Source: Herbaspirillum rhizosphaerae_A
GTDB taxonomy: Bacteria > Pseudomonadota > Gammaproteobacteria > Burkholderiales > Burkholderiaceae_D
DNA: 64,000 nt
Direction of reading: 5' to 3'
NCBI RefSeq assembly: GCF_046025915.1
Contig: NZ_JAQQFR010000008.1
Coordinates: forward strand, 62,001-126,000
Below are positions 34,001 through 40,815 of the stretch, in pieces. Positions within the stretch are counted from its first letter, which is position 1. Every line of letters begins with the position of its first letter. The notes beneath the pieces are model-generated. The model did no database searches and was not told where the DNA came from. It worked only from the letters and a program-made list of their open reading frames with translations. The translations under genes and the position numbers were made by a program.

Positions 34001-34050
34001 GTCGTGCTTATTGACGCTTATTGACGCTTATTGACGCTTATTGACGTATT
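34001..34050. repeat. 10-bp tandem repeats in a LysR divergent promoter
   Basis: Three perfect copies of TTGACGCTTA (34011-34040), flanked by a degenerate copy on each side (34001-34010 and 34041-34050). They occupy the spacer between the LysR gene and the isochorismatase-family gene, ending 13 bases before the AAAGGAG ribosome site of the latter. Each unit is about one helical turn and carries a -35-like TTGACG. Confidence 0.85.
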
Positions 34051-34076
34051 TACTCAACTTTCTAAAGGAGTTCACC

Positions 34077-34679
34077 ATGTCCACACCCAAAACACTGCTG
34101 CAAATCGCCGGCGCTGCACCGCGCAGCCCGCAATGGAAGGACGCGGCGCTGATCCTCATCGACCATCAGGCTGAATACACGAAAGGCGGCGTGCCACTGG
34201 CCGGCATTGACGCTGCCATCGGCGAGATCGCGCAATTGCTCAAACAGGCGCGCGCTGCCGGCGCTCCGGTTTTTCACGTGGTCCATCACGCCAAGTCCGG
34301 CGCGGCACTGTTTGATCCGCAACGTGAATACGTCAACATCATAGATGGCTTGGAGCCACAAGAGGGGGAGGTGACGGTCGTCAAGGCGCTGCCGAATTCC
34401 TTCGCCAATACCACGCTCGATGCTGAGCTGAAGAAGGCCGGGAAAAAGGAGTTAATCATCGCCGGCTTCGCCACGCACATGTGCATCAGCGCCACCACGC
34501 GTTCAGCGCTGGATCATGGCTATGTGTCGACGGTCGTGGCAGCAGCATGCGCCACGCGCGATTTGCCGGATGCATTGGGTGGCGGTGTCGTCTCCGCAGC
34601 AGAGGTGCAGCGCGCGTCGTTGGCGGCATTGGCCGATCGGTTTGCGACGGTGGTGCCGAGCGCAGCTGCGCTCGTTTAA
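34077..34679 (+). CDS. Isochorismatase-family cysteine hydrolase
   Basis: A 200-residue alpha/beta hydrolase of the isochorismatase-like superfamily. The catalytic triad is visible: Asp in L-I-L-I-D-H-Q, Lys in V-V-K-A-L-P-N-S-F, Cys in G-F-A-T-H-M-C-I-S. The cysteine points to a nicotinamidase/YcaC-type amidohydrolase rather than true isochorismatase; the substrate is unknown. The start at 34077 is supported by AAAGGAG at 34064-34070. It is divergently paired with a LysR regulator and convergent with the CBS gene. Confidence 0.85.
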   Translation: MSTPKTLLQIAGAAPRSPQWKDAALILIDHQAEYTKGGVPLAGIDAAIGEIAQLLKQARAAGAPVFHVVHHAKSGAALFDPQREYVNIIDGLEPQEGEVTVVKALPNSFANTTLDAELKKAGKKELIIAGFATHMCISATTRSALDHGYVSTVVAAACATRDLPDALGGGVVSAAEVQRASLAALADRFATVVPSAAALV

Positions 34680-34697
34680 CCGTTTCGTAGAGACGTT

Positions 34698-35123
34698 CTA
34701 AGTATTGGTCGGGTTAATGCGCAGGTTTTTCAGGATATCGCGCCAGCTCACAATCCCGACAGGCCTGGCGTTCAGATCGACGACCGGCAGACAGGAAACG
34801 CTGTGTGTGTTGAACAAGTGAATTGCGTCATCGACCGTTGCAGTTTCCTGCAACACGATCGGGTGCCGCGTCGCGATCTGATGTACGCGCTTGTTCAGGC
34901 TGGCGATGTCTTGATAGGTTTCTCGTGCCGAGCCGATGTTCGGGCTCAGGGCCTTGAGCAGATCGCGATCTGAAACCACGCCCAAGAGTTTGCGCTCTTC
35001 CACCACCAGCAGGTGGTGGAATTTCAAATTGTCAAAAATCTCTTTGACCGTTTCCAGCTTGTCATCCAGGGTAACGGTCACGAGCTTTGTGCTCATGATT
35101 TTCTTGATGCTGACTCCAGCCAT
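34698..35123 (-). CDS. Tandem CBS-domain protein
   Basis: A 141-residue cytoplasmic protein made of two CBS domains (about residues 5-60 and 75-135), opening I-K-K-I-M-S-T-K-L-V-T-V and repeating H-Q-I-A-T-R-H-P-I-V-L. Such pairs bind adenosine nucleotides and sense energy state; no enzymatic domain is attached. The ATG at 35121-35123 is chosen because GGAGGAG lies just before it; reading further upstream would run into the tRNA terminator. A partner protein cannot be inferred. Confidence 0.85.
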   Translation of the reverse strand: MAGVSIKKIMSTKLVTVTLDDKLETVKEIFDNLKFHHLLVVEERKLLGVVSDRDLLKALSPNIGSARETYQDIASLNKRVHQIATRHPIVLQETATVDDAIHLFNTHSVSCLPVVDLNARPVGIVSWRDILKNLRINPTNT

Positions 35124-35235
35124 TGCTCCTCCGCTAACAAACCTGATGACATTCAGTGAGCCCGTTGTGTAGCGTGCCCTATAAACCGGGTGCGGTTCCA
35201 TGCGCGAGATCAAAGACGGGCGAGAATCCATCGAT

Positions 35236-35275
35236 AAAAACAAAAAAGCCGCTGACCCTTTCGGATCAACGGCTT
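35236..35275 (-). terminator. Terminator of tRNA-Met
   Basis: On the minus strand, an AGCCG...CGGCT hairpin (35247-35275) with a small internal mismatch and a short loop begins ten bases after the tRNA CCA end and is followed by TTTTTTGTTTTT. Confidence 0.8.
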
Positions 35276-35285
35276 ACAGTGTCTT

Positions 35286-35362
35286 TGGTGGTGATAGGTG
35301 GATTTGAACCACCGACCCCAGCATTATGAGTGCTGTGCTCTAACCAACTGAGCTATATCACC
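35286..35362 (-). tRNA. tRNA-Met (CAU), elongator type
   Basis: A complete 77-nt tRNA with encoded CCA. It folds with acceptor GGTGATA/TATCACC, D-stem GCTC/GAGC, anticodon stem CAGCA/TGCTG with loop CTCATAA (anticodon CAT), and T-stem GGTGG/CCACC with loop TTCAAAT. The normal first acceptor pair (G-C) and anticodon stem without the initiator G-C run favour elongator Met. A CAU tRNA modified to read AUA (Ile2) is the alternative. It has its own promoter and terminator. Confidence 0.9.
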
Positions 35363-35377
35363 AAAAGCAAGCCCGCA

Positions 35378-35406
35378 ATTATGCTGGCCGATCACTCATC
35401 TGTCAA
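35378..35406 (-). promoter_or_regulatory. Sigma-70 promoter of tRNA-Met
   Basis: On the minus strand a perfect -35 TTGACA (35401-35406) and a -10 CATAAT (35378-35383) are separated by exactly 17 bases. The predicted start is about eight bases before the tRNA 5' end. This is the best promoter match in the window. Confidence 0.8.
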
Positions 35407-35463
35407 GAGAATTTGAGTCACTAAAGAAGGCCTAGTTAATTCGTTTTCCATCAAAGCCAAGCC

Positions 35464-36423
35464 TCAGCTCTCCAGCGCCTTCCGCACGTGATCCATCACG
35501 ATTTGCGTTGCGTTGGCCGCATTGCAATCGATGATCACACGGCCCGGCGTGGAGCGCAGCCAAGTGATCTGGCGTTTTGCTAGTTGCCTGGTGGCAATGA
35601 TGCCGCGTTCGCGCATTTCGGCGTAGTCGTACTGGCCGTCGAGGTATTCCCAGGCCTGGCGGTAGCCGACGCAGCGCATCGATGGCAGTCCGAGGTGCAG
35701 GTCTCCGCGTGCGCGCAGATGGCGGACTTCGTCCAGCAAGCCGTCATTTTCCAGCATCAGGTCAAAGCGGCGTGCGATGCGCTCATGCAAGACGGCGCGC
35801 TCGGATGGTTCCAGCGCCAGCGGCAGCAGTGTGAAGGGCAGAGGCTCGGCTTCTTTTTGCGCCAGCAGCGCCGACATCGGCTTGCCGGTCAGTTCGATGA
35901 TTTCGAGCGCGCGCTGGATGCGTTGGCTGTCGTTGGGTTTGAGACGGGCAGCGGTTTCCGGGTCGAGCGTGGCCAGGCGTGCATGCTGCGCGGGCACGCC
36001 GTCGCGCGCGGCTTCTTCGTCGAGGCGTTCACGCACTGCGGGATCGGCTTCCGGCAAATCGTCGAGACCGTCGCGCAGGGCCTTGAAATACAGCATGGTG
36101 CCACCCACCAGCAGCGGCAGCTTGCCGCGCGCGCGGATGTCTTGCGCCAGACGCAGGGCATCATTGCGAAACTGCATCGCCGAATACGATTCGGTCGGGT
36201 CCAGGATGTCGATCAGATGATGCGGCACGCTGGCCAGTTCTTCGGCGTTCGGTTTGGCCGTGCCGATGTCCATCTCGCGATACACCAGCGCGGAGTCCAC
36301 CGAAATGATTTCACAAGGAATATGTTTGGCGATTTCCAGCGCCGCTGCGGTCTTGCCGGAGGCGGTCGGGCCCATGATGGCGACTGCCAATGGTACGGCT
36401 TTTACGGCCGGTGCTTCAGTCAT
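35464..36423 (-). CDS. miaA: tRNA dimethylallyltransferase
   Basis: Transfers dimethylallyl to A37 of tRNAs reading UNN codons, the step before MiaB. The 319-residue protein has the P-loop G-P-T-A-S-G-K-T, the D-S-A-L-V-Y-R-E-M-D-I-G-T-A-K-P segment and R-Q-L-A-K-R-Q-I-T-W-L-R near the C-terminus. It begins one base after the mutL stop, the same mutL-miaA order as in E. coli, so it is co-transcribed. Confidence 0.95.
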   Translation of the reverse strand: MTEAPAVKAVPLAVAIMGPTASGKTAAALEIAKHIPCEIISVDSALVYREMDIGTAKPNAEELASVPHHLIDILDPTESYSAMQFRNDALRLAQDIRARGKLPLLVGGTMLYFKALRDGLDDLPEADPAVRERLDEEAARDGVPAQHARLATLDPETAARLKPNDSQRIQRALEIIELTGKPMSALLAQKEAEPLPFTLLPLALEPSERAVLHERIARRFDLMLENDGLLDEVRHLRARGDLHLGLPSMRCVGYRQAWEYLDGQYDYAEMRERGIIATRQLAKRQITWLRSTPGRVIIDCNAANATQIVMDHVRKALES

Positions 36424-36424
36424 T

Positions 36425-38323
36425 TTATTGACCGCGCAGAAAGAGTTTGTCCAGATCGGACAAGGCCAGCTGGCTCCAGGTCGGTCGGCCGTGGTTGCAC
36501 TGGTCTGCGCGTTCGGTGGCTTCCATCTGGCGCAGCAGTGCGTTCATTTCCGGTACGGTAAGGCTGCGGTTGGCACGTACGGCGGTGTGGCAGGCCAACG
36601 TGCCGAGCAGTTCGTTGCGGCGCTCCAGTAGCACGCGTGAGCCGCCGAATTCACGTACGTCGCGCAGCACGTCACGCGCCAGTGTCTGGGCGTCGGCGTT
36701 CTTGAGCAGCGCAGGTACGGCGCGTACCGCCAGCGTGGTCGGCGACATCGCGGCGATATCAAAGCCGAGCGCGCTCAGGGTCTCCTGATGTTCTTCCACG
36801 GTGCCGACTTCAACCGCGTCGGCGTAGAAGGTCACCGGGATCAGCAGCGGTTGCACGAACATGCTGTTGTCATCGAGCGCGTTCTTCAACTGTTCGTACA
36901 GGATACGTTCGTGCGCAGCATGCATGTCGACCACGACCAGGCCCTTGCTGTTTTGTGCGAGCACGTAGATGCCGTGCAATTGCGCCAGCGCGAAGCCGAG
37001 CGGGAAGTCGTCCGCCGGCAGGCTTTGCGTATTGGCGGCGATGGGCATGGTGAATGCGCCGGTATTTGTTTCGCTGCCCGTTGCAGATGCCATGTCCAGA
37101 TTGGTCTGCACGCCGGGACGGAACATCGCGCCGTAATCGGCGGTATTCTGCGCAACGCCAAAACCACCGGCTGAAAAATTCGGGCGCAGTTGTGCGCCGA
37201 ATTCCGCCTGATGCTGAGGCTGCTGATAGGGTTGTTGGGTTTGATCGCGCATCCACGGCAACGGCCCGTTGCCGGCCGCTTGTGGTGCGGGCGCATTGCC
37301 GAATGAGGTTGCGGAGGTCGCCGCCAGTGCGCGGCTGACGGCGTGAAAGACGAATTGATGCACGCTGCGGCTATCGCGGAAGCGCACTTCAATCTTGGAC
37401 GGATGCACGTTGACGTCGACCAGTGCCGGATCCAGATCCAGCGCCAGTGCGTACGACGGATAGCGGTCGCCGTGCAGCACGTCCTGATAGGCGGCACGTA
37501 CGGCATGCACCAGCAGTTTGTCGCGCACAAAGCGGCCGTTGACGTAAAAGTACTGGCCGTCGGCGCGTGCCTTGGAGGCGGTCGGTAAGCCGATGAAGCC
37601 GTGGATGCGCAACGGGCCGGCGCTTTCATCAACCGGCAGACGCGCATTGGCGAATTCATCGCCGAGAATGTGTGCGCTGCGTTTGGCAAACTCGCCGATG
37701 TTCCAGTGGTCGACGGTCTTGCCGTTATGCGTCAGCGAGAAAGTGACGTCGGGGCGCGCCAACGCAATGCGGCGTACGACCTCAGCGCAGTGGCCGTATT
37801 CGGTTTGTTCCGATTTCAGAAACTTGCGGCGCGCAGGCGTATTGAAATACAAATCCTGTACGTCGATGGTGGTGCCGGGCGAACCGGAAGCCGGTACGAC
37901 ATTGCCTTCCTGCGAGCCGGTGATTTCCCAAGCATGGGCCGCATCGGCAGTACGGGTGGTCAATGTCAGTTGCGCAACCGATGCGATCGATGCCAATGCC
38001 TCGCCACGGAAACCGAGGGTGCCGACGTTTTCCAGATCAGTCAGGGAGGCGATTTTGGACGTCGCGTGACGTGCCAGTGCCAGCGGCATCTGCTCAGGCG
38101 GAATGCCGCGACCGTTGTCAGTGATGGCGATACGTTTGACGCCGCCTTGTTCCAGCCGCACGGTGATTTGCGTGGCACCGGCATCGAGGGCGTTTTCGAG
38201 CAATTCCTTGACGACAGCGGAGGGACGTTCAATAACCTCGCCCGCAGCGATCTGCGAGATCAACTGGTCGGGCAGGGCCTGGATGGGGCGAATAGGGCGG
38301 GTAGGGCGATCTGGTGCGTTCAT
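36425..38323 (-). CDS. mutL: DNA mismatch repair protein MutL
   Basis: A 632-residue GHKL ATPase linking mismatch recognition by MutS to strand incision. The N-terminal ATPase motifs are clear (E-L-L-E-N-A-L-D-A-G, D-N-G-R-G-I, G-F-R-G-E-A-L). The C-terminal domain has D-M-H-A-A-H-E-R-I-L-Y-E, matching DxHAxxExxxxE, and a C-N-H-G-R-P near the end, the signatures of MutL proteins with intrinsic endonuclease; E. coli MutL lacks them. A glutamine/proline-rich linker lies near residues 350-380. It is followed by miaA after one base. Confidence 0.95.
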   Translation of the reverse strand: MNAPDRPTRPIRPIQALPDQLISQIAAGEVIERPSAVVKELLENALDAGATQITVRLEQGGVKRIAITDNGRGIPPEQMPLALARHATSKIASLTDLENVGTLGFRGEALASIASVAQLTLTTRTADAAHAWEITGSQEGNVVPASGSPGTTIDVQDLYFNTPARRKFLKSEQTEYGHCAEVVRRIALARPDVTFSLTHNGKTVDHWNIGEFAKRSAHILGDEFANARLPVDESAGPLRIHGFIGLPTASKARADGQYFYVNGRFVRDKLLVHAVRAAYQDVLHGDRYPSYALALDLDPALVDVNVHPSKIEVRFRDSRSVHQFVFHAVSRALAATSATSFGNAPAPQAAGNGPLPWMRDQTQQPYQQPQHQAEFGAQLRPNFSAGGFGVAQNTADYGAMFRPGVQTNLDMASATGSETNTGAFTMPIAANTQSLPADDFPLGFALAQLHGIYVLAQNSKGLVVVDMHAAHERILYEQLKNALDDNSMFVQPLLIPVTFYADAVEVGTVEEHQETLSALGFDIAAMSPTTLAVRAVPALLKNADAQTLARDVLRDVREFGGSRVLLERRNELLGTLACHTAVRANRSLTVPEMNALLRQMEATERADQCNHGRPTWSQLALSDLDKLFLRGQ

Positions 38324-38393
38324 CTTGCGATTATACCGCCAGCCGGGTCAGGGATTTCCTGTCCGGCCGGCGGTACGACCAGGTATGACGAAC

Positions 38394-40538
38394 TTAGAAC
38401 TGTTCCCAGTCGCTGTCCTTGTCGGGGGATGGCAAGGCCTTCTTTGTTGCCGGAAGTTTGGTTGCCGCTGTGGCAGGTTTGATCGCAGTGACCGGCTTGA
38501 CGCTGACCGTGCGCATTGGAGTAGGTGCAGGTGCAGGCGCAGCCGTGAACGACATCGCATGCGTCTCGTCCAGCTTGAAGGTGCTGACCGATGCCGTCAG
38601 TTTATGCGCCTGGTCTTGCAGCGATTGCGCAGCAGCGGCGGCTTCTTCCACCAGGGCGGCATTTTGCTGCGTGGTTTGTTCCATCTGCGTGATGGCGTGA
38701 TTGACTTGCTCGATGCCGTCGCGCTGTTCCTGGCTGGCCGAGCTGATCTCGCCGACGATGTCGGTTACGCGGCGCACGCTGGCGACGACTTCGGTCATGG
38801 TGGCGCCCGCTTGTTCGACCAGCTTGCTGCCGGCTTCAACCTTGTCGACGGAATCATCGATGAGGATCTTGATTTCCTTGGCGGCAGCGGCGGAGCGTTG
38901 CGCCAGGCTGCGCACTTCGGATGCAACCACCGCAAAGCCCCGACCCTGCTCGCCGGCACGTGCGGCTTCCACTGCCGCGTTCAGTGCCAGAATATTAGTT
39001 TGGAAGGCGATGCCGTCGATGACGCTGATGATGTCGACAATCTTCTTCGACGAATCGTTGATTGAGCCCATTGTGTCGATCACTTTGCCGACTACTGCGC
39101 CGCCTTGCGAGGCGACTTCAGACGCAGACTGAGCAAGTTGATTGGCTTGCTGGGCGTTGTCGGCGTTTTGCTTGACGGTCGAGGTCAGTTCTTCCATTGC
39201 GGAAGCGGTTTCTTCCAGCGAACCGGCCTGCTGTTCGGTCCGCGACGACAGGTCGAGATTACCGCTGGCGATTTCAGTCGATGCAGTAGTGATTTGTTCT
39301 GTGCCCTGGCGGACATCCGCCACCACGTGTGCCAGACCATCGCTGATGCCGTTGACGGCAAGCATGAGCTGGCCGATTTCATCCTGCTGATTGACCTGCA
39401 GGCGTGCGGTAAGGTCGCCACCGGCCAGCTTGTCGGCGGCTTCGCGGGCACGCGCCAGCGGGCGGGTGACAACCTGTTTGATGACGATCACCAGCACGGC
39501 GCCGACCAGCAGCAGGAAGATCGCGCCGAACAGCATGAAGCGGTCGCGCATGGCGGCGATTTCGCGCGTTACTTCAGCAGTGTAGGTTTCACCGGCGATG
39601 ACCCAGTTCCAGCTTGCGAACTGGCTGAACGCAACGATCTTGTCTTCGCCTGCGTGGCCGGCGGTATCGGGGTTGTCCCACATGTAGCGCATGACGCCTT
39701 CTTTCTGCGTCAGCATGTCCTTGATGAATTCCTTGCCGTTGACGTCCTTCAGGCCCAGCAGATTTTTACCCTCATCTTTCGGTCCGGCGATCAGCTTGCC
39801 GTAGTCATTTCCCGGCTTGGCGTTGATCACATAAAAGTAACCGGTCTCGCCGATCTTGAGCGCTTTAATCTTGGCGGTCAGCGCCGCAATGTCGCCTGAA
39901 ATATCAACACCCACATACAGCACGCCGATCAGTTGGCCCGCTGCGTCCTTGATCGGAGTGTACTTGGTGATGTATTGCTTGCCGAACAGCGTCGCAATGC
40001 CGCTATAGGATTTGTCGGCCAGCAGTGCCGCGTAGCCGGGATGCGTTCTGTCGAGCAGCGTGCCGACGGCGCGGTCGCCGTTTTCCTTTTTCACCGATGT
40101 GGAGACACGCACGAAATCGTCGCCGGTCTTGGCGAAGATGGTTGCGGTCACGCCAGTCTGCGCGGTGAAGCGGTCAGGGATGGCGAAATCCAGGTTGAGG
40201 TCGGTATTGCCGTTGCGCAGTACCGGCGTCGCCTTGTCGCCGATCTGGATGGTGCGGCTGCTGTCGAGCGAAAATTTTTCCGGGAAGGAGTTGGCGAACA
40301 TGTTGGAGAAACGTTCCACCTGGCTGTTCACCGAGCGGTCGAACATCTCGACCATGTTGACGACGCCACGCGTCTCGCCGGCGATCTGGTTCATCGATCG
40401 ATGCTCCAGCATCGTCGACGTGGCGTAGCTGATCAACAGCATCGCCGCGATGAACAGAGCTCCCACCAGTGCGAGGGTGAGAGAAGTGAGCTTGGTGCCG
40501 ACGGCCCAGCTCCGGTAATGGAAGGCAGAGGTTTGCAT
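38394..40538 (-). CDS. Methyl-accepting chemotaxis protein (Cache type) 2
   Basis: A chemoreceptor of about 714 residues: TM1 (~12-38), a large periplasmic Cache-like sensory domain (~40-335, with G-Y-F-Y-V-I-N and N-W-V-I-A-G-E-T-Y segments), TM2 (~340-362), HAMP, and a cytoplasmic signalling domain nearly identical to the other receptors here. It ends S-D-W-E-Q-F. The ATG at 40536-40538 gives a short N-terminus; the frame extends upstream but without features. Two palindromic sites lie just upstream. The domain is of the kind that often binds small carboxylates or amino acids; the ligand is unknown. Confidence 0.9.
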   Translation of the reverse strand: MQTSAFHYRSWAVGTKLTSLTLALVGALFIAAMLLISYATSTMLEHRSMNQIAGETRGVVNMVEMFDRSVNSQVERFSNMFANSFPEKFSLDSSRTIQIGDKATPVLRNGNTDLNLDFAIPDRFTAQTGVTATIFAKTGDDFVRVSTSVKKENGDRAVGTLLDRTHPGYAALLADKSYSGIATLFGKQYITKYTPIKDAAGQLIGVLYVGVDISGDIAALTAKIKALKIGETGYFYVINAKPGNDYGKLIAGPKDEGKNLLGLKDVNGKEFIKDMLTQKEGVMRYMWDNPDTAGHAGEDKIVAFSQFASWNWVIAGETYTAEVTREIAAMRDRFMLFGAIFLLLVGAVLVIVIKQVVTRPLARAREAADKLAGGDLTARLQVNQQDEIGQLMLAVNGISDGLAHVVADVRQGTEQITTASTEIASGNLDLSSRTEQQAGSLEETASAMEELTSTVKQNADNAQQANQLAQSASEVASQGGAVVGKVIDTMGSINDSSKKIVDIISVIDGIAFQTNILALNAAVEAARAGEQGRGFAVVASEVRSLAQRSAAAAKEIKILIDDSVDKVEAGSKLVEQAGATMTEVVASVRRVTDIVGEISSASQEQRDGIEQVNHAITQMEQTTQQNAALVEEAAAAAQSLQDQAHKLTASVSTFKLDETHAMSFTAAPAPAPTPMRTVSVKPVTAIKPATAATKLPATKKALPSPDKDSDWEQF

Positions 40539-40582
40539 AGTGTGGTTTTCTTTTTGTTGGGCGCGAGGGCGCCGGGTACCGC

Positions 40583-40630
40583 GAGCAAACGTGTTTACTC
40601 TGTTGCTGCAAAGAACTTGCAAACGTTTGC
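40583..40630. promoter_or_regulatory. Two palindromic operator-like sites before chemoreceptor 2
   Basis: A perfect 12-base palindrome GCAAACGTTTGC (40619-40630) and an imperfect one, GAGCAAACGTGTTTACTC (40583-40600), share the AAACGTnTTT core. They lie 45-92 bases upstream of the receptor ATG. The core resembles LacI/GalR-family (PurR-like) operators. No such regulator gene is in the window. Confidence 0.45.
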
Positions 40631-40815
40631 GCGTGCGCGGCAATGATGTGAAGCTTCGGTTTGAAGGGGAGAAAGTATAGCTAAATTCGCCCTCAAACTG
40701 GTTTCATTGAGCGGAATAATTCACGTAACTAGTTGTTTATGAACCACTTTTTTTGGTAAGACCTTTAAAAGTGATGCAACAATGCTAAGTAAAATTGTTT
40801 CTTTGATAAAACTTT
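40631..40815. other. A+T-rich spacer without a visible gene
   Basis: This stretch, especially 40676-40815, is far richer in A+T than anything around it, with many runs of A and T and an AACTAGTT palindrome. It separates the chemoreceptor start from the 3' end of the GGDEF/EAL gene. I find no ORF, and no G+C-rich terminator for the upstream gene. Confidence 0.5.

Noticed and set aside
34698..35243. A longer version of the CBS-domain protein (181 residues)
   Set aside because: Its first 40 codons overlap the tRNA terminator and include the strong GGAGGAG ribosome site of the shorter, more typical protein.
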